Below, piece after piece: positions 40,266-47,652 of a DNA stretch of 47,652 nucleotides. Under the pieces are notes generated by a model, which ran no database searches, was not told the origin of the DNA, and worked only from the letters and a program-made list of their open reading frames with translations. The translations under genes and the position numbers were made by a program. Each line of letters starts with the position of its first letter. The stretch's first letter is position 1. Source of the DNA: Sphingobium algorifonticola (lineage in GTDB: Bacteria > Pseudomonadota > Alphaproteobacteria > Sphingomonadales > Sphingomonadaceae); the NCBI RefSeq assembly GCF_004005485.1, contig NZ_RZUL01000011.1, positions 1-47,652 on the forward strand. The letters run 5' to 3'.

Positions 40266-41579
40266 TCAGTCTGTCTCCACCCCCATTTTGTAACGAATTG
40301 GCAGGGTCTTCAATCCTTGAACCCAGCGCGATTTGGTCAAGCGTGGCTCACCAGCCATTTCCAGTGATCCCACCCGCGCGACGAATTCCTCAAGGAAGAA
40401 GCGTAGTTCTTGCCGGGCAAGCATATTGCCGAGACACTGGTGGACGCCAAAGCCAAATGATACGTGCTTGATCGGCTTGCGGTTGGGCCGAAATTCGAAT
40501 GGCGCTTCGAATGCCTCCTCGTCACGATTGGCAGATGCGTAGCTGACATACATCCAGTCACCACGCGCGATCTTGCGTCCGCGCAATTCGGTATCGACTG
40601 ATGCACAGCGCATGAAGTGTTTTGCGGGCGTTACCCAACGTAGCGCTTCCTCCACGAAGACCGGAATAATCGATGGATCAGCGCGGAGCGTTTCAAGATG
40701 TTCTGGATACTCGCACAATATCTGCACAGCCCCAGCTAGTGATGACGCTGTAGTATGATGGCCCGCGGTGGCGAAGCTGAGATAATGCCCCAACGCCCGT
40801 TCCGAACTCATAAGCTGACCGTTCACGCGGCCGTTTGCGATCAGCGTCGCCACGTCATCGCGAGGGTCCGCCACGCGACTGGCAGTTAGTGCTGCAAAAT
40901 AATCTTCCATTGGCTGGAACGCCGCGCGCATCTGCTCAGCCTGCTGCGCCGGGGTTAAAGTCAGGGCGTCGGCGTTGATTTCATCATCGTCACCACTGAA
41001 TAGTGCTTCGGTTATTTTCACCATCAGTGGCTCATCCTGAGGGGGCACACCCATGAAGTCCATCATAACGCGGAGCGGGAAAGCAAGCGCGATTTCCTTT
41101 ACAAAATCGCACTGTCCTCCGGCGGCGGCCATGCGATCAACATGCGTACGCGCGATTGCGCGGACGCGCGGCTCCATCGCCTTCATGCCTTGGTTCTGGA
41201 AGAGTGGCGTAAAAAGTTTGCGAATAGCCCCGTGCTCTGGTTCGTCGGTGCCAGTCAGGCTTTGGAATGGAAAGTCCGCCCCGCCGTTGATCTCACGCAT
41301 CCGCTCGATCTGTTCTGTCGCGCCAAGCACGAAAGGCTTACCGGTCGAATCGTAGATATCATTCCGCCTCGTTACCTCCAGCACGTCGGCATGCTTGGTG
41401 ACTACCCAGAATGGCATGTAACCTTCTACCCGCGCCAGTCCGAGCGGGTTGTTCGCGCGCAGCCACGCGAACATTTGTCCGATCGCCGCAGGATTGGTGA
41501 AGGCGGTGGGGTTGATGATCGTCTCGCCGATATGCGGCGGCAGTTCGAACTCGTCCGATATCGTCGCGACAGTCGACAT
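40266..41579 (-). CDS. cytochrome P450 (437 aa)
   Basis: A soluble bacterial P450. The I-helix is FATAGHHTTASS (AGHHTT at 272-277), the ExxR is Glu311-Ala-Leu-Arg314, and the heme loop is SFGFGVHQCLG with Cys382. No membrane anchor is present, so it should use a separate ferredoxin/reductase, neither of which is seen here. Overall style is near CYP108-like terpene and hydrocarbon hydroxylases, by impression. The ATG at 41579 has SD GAGAGAGGG. It diverges from the TetR gene, which probably controls it. Confidence 0.93.
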   Translation of the reverse strand: MSTVATISDEFELPPHIGETIINPTAFTNPAAIGQMFAWLRANNPLGLARVEGYMPFWVVTKHADVLEVTRRNDIYDSTGKPFVLGATEQIERMREINGGADFPFQSLTGTDEPEHGAIRKLFTPLFQNQGMKAMEPRVRAIARTHVDRMAAAGGQCDFVKEIALAFPLRVMMDFMGVPPQDEPLMVKITEALFSGDDDEINADALTLTPAQQAEQMRAAFQPMEDYFAALTASRVADPRDDVATLIANGRVNGQLMSSERALGHYLSFATAGHHTTASSLAGAVQILCEYPEHLETLRADPSIIPVFVEEALRWVTPAKHFMRCASVDTELRGRKIARGDWMYVSYASANRDEEAFEAPFEFRPNRKPIKHVSFGFGVHQCLGNMLARQELRFFLEEFVARVGSLEMAGEPRLTKSRWVQGLKTLPIRYKMGVETD

Positions 41580-41666
41580 ACCCTCTCTCCCATTTTTGCT
41601 TTTGATGTTTTCCACCGCGCTTAACCAGCGAATCAGTTCGGCGATAAGAGATGATGACGCGTTTCA

Positions 41667-41694
41667 CCGCTATTGTAAATCGCTTCAATAGTGG
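41667..41694. promoter_or_regulatory. inverted repeat between P450 and tetR, candidate TetR operator
   Basis: CCGCTATTG (41667-41675) and CAATAGTGG (41686-41694) form an inverted repeat (8 of 9 match, 10-bp gap) in the 191-bp divergent region. TetR dimers commonly bind such sites between their own gene and the target operon. Confidence 0.5.
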
Positions 41695-41770
41695 TTGGCG
41701 ACATGCTTGCCTGTCTGGCTGGTAGCTGCCAGACTGAAATTTTATCCCTTGGTTTTTCGGGAAATGGACT

Positions 41771-42358
41771 GTGACTGACGCAAAGGACACTCGCAGAGTT
41801 CGCGCCGCTCGCCTCTCCAGGGAGGCCCGCGCTGAACAACTCCAAGCCGCAGCCCTTCGCGTCCTCGCCGAAAACGGGATTGGTCACACCAATCATAGCT
41901 TGGTCGCGGCCGCTGCAGGGGTTTCCGTTCCAACCGTCTTTTTCTATTACAGGACTCATGCGGAGTTGACCTGTCTCGTCCTCGACAATGTCGCCGCGCA
42001 AATCCTGGATGAGATCGTCCGTCCTGGAGCGGACCGCGCCGACCCAGCCGAGGCAATCGAATGGATGCTCCTACGCTTCGCCGCGTTTATCGATGAGGAT
42101 CGCGATTCGGCGCGCGTCTGGCTAGACTGGAGTACGGCGATCCGCAGCGAAACCTGGCCACGCTACCTAACGTTTCTCAGCACGGCGCGCCAATTGATCG
42201 CAGGTATGATCCAAGGAAATGTTGAGCTGGCCGATGTCATCATCGGCCTCGCCCACATGACTGGCCATATGAAGTTCACGCACGTCTCGGATGATGTCGT
42301 TGCCCGGACGATCCATAGGCTCGTCGACGGCTATCTGGCTTCTTCACCAGATGCCTGA
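41771..42358 (+). CDS. TetR-family regulator (195 aa)
   Basis: An N-terminal TetR HTH: REARAEQLQAAALRVLAENG followed by SLVAAAAGVSVPTVFFYYRT. The C-terminal ligand domain is helical (AIEWMLLRFAAFIDEDRDSA, RQLIAGMIQGNVELADVIIG). It starts at GTG 41771, divergent from the P450 gene and upstream of the receptor and dehydrogenase genes. It probably represses the cluster until a substrate binds. Confidence 0.9.
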   Translation: MTDAKDTRRVRAARLSREARAEQLQAAALRVLAENGIGHTNHSLVAAAAGVSVPTVFFYYRTHAELTCLVLDNVAAQILDEIVRPGADRADPAEAIEWMLLRFAAFIDEDRDSARVWLDWSTAIRSETWPRYLTFLSTARQLIAGMIQGNVELADVIIGLAHMTGHMKFTHVSDDVVARTIHRLVDGYLASSPDA

Positions 42359-42821
42359 CGATCGGCTCAGCAGCTACAACACATAGCTTTCTTCCGGCAC
42401 AGCTCGTCAGTCTTCACGCCAACCTCGTGCTCATACAGTACCCCTTGATCTGATCCTCGATAAAATGGCCTCGACGCATCGCCCGTCTCCATCTGACGAG
42501 CTACCTTACGAATGTCATGAATTCTGCGGAGCAGGTCAGTTGGGCAGCGTGTGGGAGCTTGAAATCCCTGAACCGTTGTCATGGAAAACTTGTATCATAT
42601 TGATTATGCTGCCTTTTTGGTATGGCGTGAGAGGTATAGGGGAAGGTTATTGCTGGCAAGCCAACTTGTTATTTCCCAGATGGTCCTGCCTGTTCCATCC
42701 TTGGCACCAATAGATCAGACATCGAGTTGGACAGCGAAATCGCACGTCGAGCCAACTCATCGGTGTTTGTGGAAATAAAACGGCACGCAATTCGTCGATG
42801 CCGCAAAGGAGGGAGATCCTA
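42359..42821. other. intergenic stretch upstream of the receptor gene
   Basis: 463 bp with lower GC than the backbone. A 71-codon minus-strand frame (42367-42582) is present but lacks a good SD or recognisable product. The receptor SD (AAAGGAGGG) is at 42804-42813. No clear promoter could be fixed; candidate AT-rich sequence lies around 42580-42610. Confidence 0.4.
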
Positions 42822-45200
42822 GTGAACCAGGCCAAGACTCTGCGTGAATTGTCACGCGCATGTTCTCTGATCCCGATGCTGCTTGCAGCGCCGGCTTGGG
42901 CACAATCGGATACTCCCGCTCAAGCGGCTCCTCAGGAAAGCTCGACGGAGCAAAGCGGAATCGCTGATATTGTCGTTACGGCCAACCGTCGTAGCGAAAA
43001 CCTGCAGCGCGTTCCTGCAACGGTCGCTGCAATTACCGGAGACGCCCTGCAGGCGCGCGGAATTGTCTCGGCTTCCGATCTGGGCGGATCGCTGCCCAAC
43101 GTACGGGTCAATTCGCCCTTCTCGCAGACCCAGCCGAACTTCACGATCCGCGGCATCGGTGTCGCCAATGAGTTCAACTCCAACGCTCAGTCGCCGATCG
43201 GTGTGTACTTCGACGAAGTATATCAGGGGTTCCGGCCCAGTCATGGCGCAGCCTTGTACGATCTCGAGCGGATCGAGGTTCTGAAAGGGCCACAGGGGAC
43301 GTTGTACGGACGCAATACCACCGGGGGCGCAATCAACCTGATCAGCCGTCGACCGGATCTTAAGGGTAGCAATGGCTACGTTACGGGCAGCTATGGCAAT
43401 TATGACGCCTACATGCTCCAAGGTGCCGTGGAGCAAACGCTCGTGGAGGATAAGCTTGGTGTCCGCCTTGCGATGACGCGGACCAAGCGCAACGGCTTCA
43501 TCAAAAATGCGGGTCCTGAGAACGGCTTTCCAGGCGTCGCGGGAAACAAGGATTTCCAAGCGGAAGATAACATCGCCGGCCGAGCAACGCTTCGTTATAA
43601 GCCAACGGATAACCTCGATATCACGTTACGCGGATATTTCGCCTACAGCGATCCTATTGGATCGGGCGGTGTTCCCTATCTTATCGGACCGGGGCAGACG
43701 GACCTAGTGGGATATAGCCGGGCGAACTTGGGGCGTCGCGAAGTTATCACGCCTGGACAAGGAAAGTTCATCACCAAATCCCAGGGCGTGCAGGCGCGTA
43801 TCGACTGGACGCTGGGAGACGTCGTGGTTACCTCCGTCAGCGGTTACGATAAGGACAATTATAACCTTAGCTTCGATTTCGATGGATCGCCTACATCGAT
43901 TGGTCAGTATCGGGACAGCCGCTCGAGCTTTTACGGCCTCAATCAGGATATTCACCTCACATATGATGGAAATGGATTCAATCTGATTGCAGGCATCTAT
44001 GCTGGAAAGCAGCGAGTGCGGACCTTCCAGGATCTGTTATATTTCGGTTTTCTCAATGACTTTGCCGGACCGAACCAGTTCAATCCAGGAGGGCTGTTCT
44101 TCAGTGGTCCTGGCGCTCCCCCCGCTACAGCCGTCAGCACGGCGTCCGGTTACACGCAGAAGCAAACGTCATTCGCTGCCTACGCCGAAGCCAAGATCGA
44201 CGTTACAGACAAGTTCAACGTCACGATTGGTGGACGTATCACCCGCGACAAGGTCACATTCACCGATTATTATTCCCTGCTTCGCGACAGTAGCTTCAAT
44301 CCTGCCCTTTATGCCTATACTTCTGGTCGCACCATGCCGGGCATCGGTATCCTGACTGGCGCACTGTCTCCTGAACTTGAGCAGACTGCGACAAAGCCGA
44401 CGGGGCGGATCATTCTGAGTTACGATGTAACCGATAGCAGCCTTTTTTACGCAAGCTACAGTCGCGGCTATCGGTCGGGCTCCTATAATGGCAGTTCGCC
44501 CGTCGCTAGCCCGAATGGCGTCGGACCGGAATATGTCGATGCGTTCGAAGCTGGATTTAAGTCGAGATTCTTGGACAATCGCCTCCAACTTAACGGCGCG
44601 ATATTTTACAGCAAATATAGCGGCCAGCAAGTTCAGGAAGTTGCCAACGGTGCCGCCTTCATTCGATCGCTGGATGGCCGTCTCTATGGCGGCGAACTTG
44701 AACTGACCGCTCAGCCAGTCGATGACTTTCGCGTAGTCGCCGCGATCGGTTACCTCAATACTCGCTATAAAGGTGACCAGTTCTTGGCTCCCGGCGATCC
44801 CCGTGCGACTGACCCGCGCGGCGTAGCGCTGGGCGGTAATGAATTCCCCTTCGCACCGCAGGTGACTGCATCAATCGCGCCAGAGTGGACAGTTCTTCAC
44901 ACGGCAAATGATTCCAAATTGATCCTTTCGGCAGAGGCCCAATATCAATCTCGCCAGTGGTTCGATTTCTTCAATGACCGTCAGGCAGTTGGTCCGATCC
45001 GTAATGGTCAGAAGGCCTACACATTGGTTAATGGCCGCATTTCTTATGCTGCTGAGCATTATACGATTGCCGGGTTTGTCAAAAATGCGTTCAATAAATA
45101 TTACGGGGCCTATGCGATTAACACAGAGTCCTTCGGCGGCAACTTCTTCGTGCCTGGACCTCCACGCACCTATGGCATAGAAGCAACTTTCAGATTCTAA
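42822..45200 (+). CDS. TonB-dependent outer-membrane receptor (792 aa)
   Basis: A signal peptide (SLIPMLLAAPAWAQ) is followed by the TonB-box-like IADIVVTANRRSENLQRVPA, a plug domain (LGGSLPNVRVNSPFSQTQPN, FTIRGIGVANEF, ERIEVLKGPQGTLYGRNTTG) and a 22-strand-type barrel ending in the terminal Phe (IEATFRF). Sphingomonads use large numbers of such receptors for uptake of hydrophobic or polymeric substrates. The GTG at 42822 follows AAAGGAGGG with good spacing; an ATG at 42798 lies before the SD. Its substrate is probably the one processed by the adjacent oxidoreductases (inference). Confidence 0.93.
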   Translation: MNQAKTLRELSRACSLIPMLLAAPAWAQSDTPAQAAPQESSTEQSGIADIVVTANRRSENLQRVPATVAAITGDALQARGIVSASDLGGSLPNVRVNSPFSQTQPNFTIRGIGVANEFNSNAQSPIGVYFDEVYQGFRPSHGAALYDLERIEVLKGPQGTLYGRNTTGGAINLISRRPDLKGSNGYVTGSYGNYDAYMLQGAVEQTLVEDKLGVRLAMTRTKRNGFIKNAGPENGFPGVAGNKDFQAEDNIAGRATLRYKPTDNLDITLRGYFAYSDPIGSGGVPYLIGPGQTDLVGYSRANLGRREVITPGQGKFITKSQGVQARIDWTLGDVVVTSVSGYDKDNYNLSFDFDGSPTSIGQYRDSRSSFYGLNQDIHLTYDGNGFNLIAGIYAGKQRVRTFQDLLYFGFLNDFAGPNQFNPGGLFFSGPGAPPATAVSTASGYTQKQTSFAAYAEAKIDVTDKFNVTIGGRITRDKVTFTDYYSLLRDSSFNPALYAYTSGRTMPGIGILTGALSPELEQTATKPTGRIILSYDVTDSSLFYASYSRGYRSGSYNGSSPVASPNGVGPEYVDAFEAGFKSRFLDNRLQLNGAIFYSKYSGQQVQEVANGAAFIRSLDGRLYGGELELTAQPVDDFRVVAAIGYLNTRYKGDQFLAPGDPRATDPRGVALGGNEFPFAPQVTASIAPEWTVLHTANDSKLILSAEAQYQSRQWFDFFNDRQAVGPIRNGQKAYTLVNGRISYAAEHYTIAGFVKNAFNKYYGAYAINTESFGGNFFVPGPPRTYGIEATFRF

Positions 45201-45246
45201 CGGTTCACTGAGTTGGCCGGCTGCCAGTCCAGTTAAAGGGGGGCTT

Positions 45247-46242
45247 ATGCGGCGCTATAGGGTCAACCCGTCTGGCGGTATCTTGCTAGAGAACGTCGCT
45301 CCAAAACCGGTTGGTCCCGACGAGGTGCGCGTTCGAATGCGAGCGGTCTCCCTCAACTTTCGAGACCATCTTATCGCCCAGGGTGCCTATCCGCTCCCAG
45401 TTAAAGCGGACCTTATTCCCGCTTCGGACGGCGCTGGGGAGGTGGTAGAGGTCGGATCGGCGGTGGGAACAGTAAGGGTAGGAGACCGCGTGGCGACGGC
45501 CTTCTTCCCTGACTGGAGTGACGGGGAAATCAATCCGCCAGCCGTCGCCAAGTCGCTCGGCGGTTCAGTCGATGGCGTACTAGCCGAAGAGGTGGTGCTA
45601 CCGAACAACGCGTTGCTTCCCGTTTCGGACTGCCTCACATTCGAACAGGCAGCGACACTGCCCTGCGCTGGCGTAACCGCTTGGAATGCGATCGAACAGG
45701 TGGGGCGTGTCGCTCCAGGAGACGTTGTCCTGCTCCAAGGCACTGGTGGAGTATCAACTTTTGCCCTTCAGTTTGCGAAGCTCGCTGGCGCTACTGTAAT
45801 CCAAATCTCGAGTTCGGACAAAAAGCTTCAGATCGCTCGATCACGCGGGGCGGACCATCTCATAAACTACACTGTTACGCCTGCTTGGGATGTGGAGGCT
45901 CTCCGACTCACCGGTGGCCGAGGAGTTGATTTAGTGGTTGAGATCGGTGGTGCAGCAACGCTTGAAAGATCAATAAGAGCGGTGCGGATGGGCGGCCGCA
46001 TCGCGGGCATCGGATTGGCCGGTGGCTTGGGCAAGATCGATCCTTTACCAATCTTGACTGGTGTGGTCCAGCTGACAGGTATCCTTGTCGGCAATCATCA
46101 GATGTACCGGGCAATGGTGCGGGCAATGGTGATATCCGGCATTGAGCCAGTGATCGGGCGCATCTTCGGATTTGAGAAAGCCACCGTAGCGCTAGACCAT
46201 ATTGTCCATGGAGACTCTGGCAAGATCGTGATCCGGATCTGA
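45247..46242 (+). CDS. medium-chain NAD(P)-dependent oxidoreductase (331 aa)
   Basis: A zinc-independent MDR/quinone-oxidoreductase-type enzyme: VSLNFRDHLIAQGAYPLPV, ASDGAGEVVEVGSAVGTVRV, then the Rossmann segment VVLLQGTGGVSTFALQFAKL and GGRGVDLVVEIGGAATLERS. The Cys/His catalytic zinc set of alcohol dehydrogenases is absent. It ends at TGATG overlapping the SDR gene, so the two are translationally coupled. It likely reduces an enone or carbonyl intermediate or oxidises an alcohol. Confidence 0.9.
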   Translation: MRRYRVNPSGGILLENVAPKPVGPDEVRVRMRAVSLNFRDHLIAQGAYPLPVKADLIPASDGAGEVVEVGSAVGTVRVGDRVATAFFPDWSDGEINPPAVAKSLGGSVDGVLAEEVVLPNNALLPVSDCLTFEQAATLPCAGVTAWNAIEQVGRVAPGDVVLLQGTGGVSTFALQFAKLAGATVIQISSSDKKLQIARSRGADHLINYTVTPAWDVEALRLTGGRGVDLVVEIGGAATLERSIRAVRMGGRIAGIGLAGGLGKIDPLPILTGVVQLTGILVGNHQMYRAMVRAMVISGIEPVIGRIFGFEKATVALDHIVHGDSGKIVIRI

Positions 46243-47003
46243 TGCCGCATTCGCTCAACTACAACGCCCTAAATGGTAAGGTGATACTAATTACCGGGGC
46301 CTGCGGTGATATTGGCCGAGCCTCGATCCGCCTGCTGACTGATAGAGGTGCCAGAGTCATCGCCATCGACAAAGTGGATGCGCCAACATCAGACGATGTA
46401 GCTGATCCCGCAATCACTTGGTTGAGAGGAGACGTCACAGATGAAGCATCTGTCTCGGGATTTGTCGCCGAAGCCTTGAAGATCGCAGGACAGATTGACG
46501 TGCTTGTCAACAACGCGGGGATTGAAGGTCCAGTTGGTCCCATAACTGACCTGAGCATCGATGATTTCACCAAGGTATTCGCTGTCAACGTGCGCGGCGT
46601 GTTCCTCTGCATGAAGTATGTAATCCCAATAATGAAGGCAGCCGGAGGTGGCAGCATCATCAACATGGCCAGCACCGCTGGCCTGTCTGGGACGCCTGGG
46701 GCGTCGGCATATATAGCAAGCAAACACGCAGTCATAGGACTGACCCGCGCTGGTGCTGCCGAATGGGCAGGTAGTGGTGTACGTGTAAACTGCCTAGCGC
46801 CTGGACCGATCGATGGCAGGATGATGGAATCAATCATGGGTCGGCTGGACGCAGTGGGAAATGTTGTTCGGGAACGCATTCCTTCGGGCCGCTTCGGATC
46901 GCCGGATGAGGTCGCTAGCGTCATCGCCTTCCTGGCTTCAGATGATGCCCGGCATATGCATGGCACCGTAATTCCGGTGGATGGCGGTCGAACGGCCGTT
47001 TGA
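46242..47003 (+). CDS. short-chain dehydrogenase/reductase (253 aa)
   Basis: A classical SDR: the cofactor motif TGACGDIGRAS (18-28, with Asp at the position usually Gly), NNAGIEGPVG, catalytic Ser in NMASTAGLSG, YIASK with the catalytic Tyr-x3-Lys, and the C-terminal IPVDGGRTAV. Asp42-type specificity (IAIDKVDAP) after beta-2 suggests NAD(H). Length is normal. Its ATG overlaps the preceding stop, placing it in the same operon as the MDR. Confidence 0.92.
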   Translation: MPHSLNYNALNGKVILITGACGDIGRASIRLLTDRGARVIAIDKVDAPTSDDVADPAITWLRGDVTDEASVSGFVAEALKIAGQIDVLVNNAGIEGPVGPITDLSIDDFTKVFAVNVRGVFLCMKYVIPIMKAAGGGSIINMASTAGLSGTPGASAYIASKHAVIGLTRAGAAEWAGSGVRVNCLAPGPIDGRMMESIMGRLDAVGNVVRERIPSGRFGSPDEVASVIAFLASDDARHMHGTVIPVDGGRTAV

Positions 47004-47076
47004 TGGATCACACATCGTTGATGGTAGGTGGCGCATTGGAGCCTGCCACGATACCGGACAGATTGGAGATAGGCAG

Positions 47077-47565
47077 GTGATCGAGTTTTTCACGATGGGA
47101 TCGCCCAGCCCCCGCAAAGTTTCGATCATGCTGGAAGAGACAGGGCTGCCTTATGTCTGGCATTGGGTGAACGTGTATGCTGGCGACCATCTTAAGCCGG
47201 ATTATCTCGTCAAAAATCCGAACGGTCGGCTGCCGGCGCTGATTGATCAAGATGGGCCGGACGGTCCCCTGTTTTTGTGGGAGTCGACAGCGATCCTTCT
47301 GTACCTCGCGGAGAAGACCAGCCTGCTGCTGCCTGCATCAGGTGCTGCTCGATACGAGGTGCTCAAATGGGCGACCTTTCAGGCGACCCACGCTCCATAT
47401 CTTGGGAATGCGCATTGGTATCGGCTGTTCGCGCCGCACGCCGAGCGCTACTCGATCGATCGCTTTGCCGAAGAGGCAGGCCGCATTTACAGGCTCTTGG
47501 ATGACACGCTGGCTAACCGTCCATATGAGGATCAGCGTGCAATAGGCACCCCCTTCGTGGGGTGA
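47077..47565 (+). pseudogene. glutathione S-transferase truncated by an insertion element
   Basis: The GTG at 47077 (SD GGAG) starts an N-terminal thioredoxin-like GST domain: MIEFFTMGSPSPRKVSIMLE, the cis-Pro region NPNGRLPALID, and the glutathione-binding WESTAILLYLAEK. The C-terminal domain begins normally (VLKWATFQATHAPYLGNAHW) but after about residue 150 (LANRPY) the frame runs into foreign sequence and stops at 47565, leaving 162 residues instead of ~210-230. The foreign part carries IS21-type repeats. The gene followed the SDR gene, probably in the same operon, and is likely inactive. Confidence 0.8.
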
Positions 47566-47652
47566 TCGGCGTGCAAAAAGGACCCCTTCATCCCGGGGAT
47601 TTAGTTGGCCGACTGGTTTTGATCAGTTGGCGAGAACGGGATGTTGATCGTG
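47526..47652 (+). mobile_element. left end of an IS21-family-like insertion sequence (partial)
   Basis: From about 47526 the sequence carries two ordered direct repeats, GATCAGCGTGCAATAGGCAC (47530-47549, continuing CCCCTTC) and GATCGGCGTGCAAAAAGGAC (47564-47583, continuing CCCTTC). Multiple such repeats near the end are typical transposase-binding sites of IS21-family elements. An ATG at 47641 would start the transposase (MLIV) and runs off the window. The element interrupts the GST gene. Family assignment is from recall of repeat style and is moderately sure. Confidence 0.6.
47641..47652 (+). CDS. start of a putative IstA-like transposase (4 codons, partial)
   Basis: Only MLIV is encoded before the window ends. 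IS21-family IstA proteins often begin M-L-x-V, and the ATG lies where the transposase start is expected, about 115 bp from the element end. The evidence is positional only. Confidence 0.3.

Noticed and set aside
42367..42582. 71-codon minus-strand ORF upstream of the receptor gene
   Set aside because: No convincing ribosome-binding site or known motif; the region reads as intergenic.
1..47652. CRISPR arrays, tRNA and rRNA genes, riboswitches
   Set aside because: No regularly spaced repeats, cloverleaf-type sequences, rRNA signatures or known riboswitch cores were noticed on reading, without a covariance-model search.

Overview
The window looks like part of a conjugative plasmid from a sphingomonad (Sphingobium, Novosphingobium or Sphingomonas, Alphaproteobacteria). 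The reasons are a GC-rich backbone, a ParA/ParB partition pair, a MOBP-type relaxase, a complete VirB/VirD4 type IV secretion operon and a run of small uncharacterised proteins of the kind that accumulate on sphingomonad plasmids. A chromosomally integrated conjugative element cannot be excluded, because no replication initiator was recognised. All of this is read from sequence alone; no database search was run.

Layout. (1) 1-11,256: a plus-strand accessory or 'leading' region. It begins with 3' remnants of an ArdC antirestriction gene and a PAPS-reductase-like gene. Small unknown proteins, a frameshifted gene, a SLOG/DUF2493 protein and SSB follow, then a degenerate nuclease, an RES-Xre toxin-antitoxin pair and more small proteins. 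Two ~70-bp hairpin-forming repeats precede the SLOG gene and ssb. (2) 11,270-14,924: parA, parB, an intergenic transfer/partition region, mobC and relaxase. Two near-identical 18-bp palindromes flank parAB. (3) 14,925-22,850: cargo inserted between the relaxase and the secretion genes. It holds an HKD-nuclease/GNAT pair, a 964-residue STAND NTPase with an N-terminal Cap4-like nuclease domain and a C-terminal SEC-C zinc motif, a DUF4238 protein and an AbiEi/AbiEii toxin-antitoxin pair; this reads as a defence island. (4) 23,036-36,073, minus strand: one long, tightly packed operon running trbM-like, virB1, B2, B3, B4, B5, eexN, virB6, a small secreted protein in the virB7 slot, virB8, B9, B10, B11, virD4 and an LPD7 protein. 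(5) 36,203-39,347, minus strand: quorum sensing (luxR solo, luxR, luxI) with a phytanoyl-CoA-dioxygenase-like gene translationally linked to luxI. A lux-box-like palindrome precedes luxI. (6) 39,612-47,652: a winged-helix-like protein, then a lower-GC catabolic cargo: cytochrome P450, a divergent TetR regulator, a TonB-dependent receptor, a medium-chain oxidoreductase, an SDR and a GST. The GST is cut off by what appears to be the left end of an IS21-family element running off the window.

How it fits together. SSB, ParAB, the relaxosome and the T4SS provide maintenance and transfer. AHL signalling beside the T4SS operon may gate transfer, as on Ti and rhizobial plasmids (inference). The toxin-antitoxin pairs stabilise the plasmid, and the STAND and HKD/GNAT genes probably guard the host or the plasmid against phage or competing DNA. 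The terminal cluster suggests uptake and oxidation of a hydrophobic substrate. The strongest candidates for undescribed biology are the SEC-C STAND nuclease, the HKD/GNAT cassette and the paired hairpin repeats upstream of the SLOG gene and ssb.
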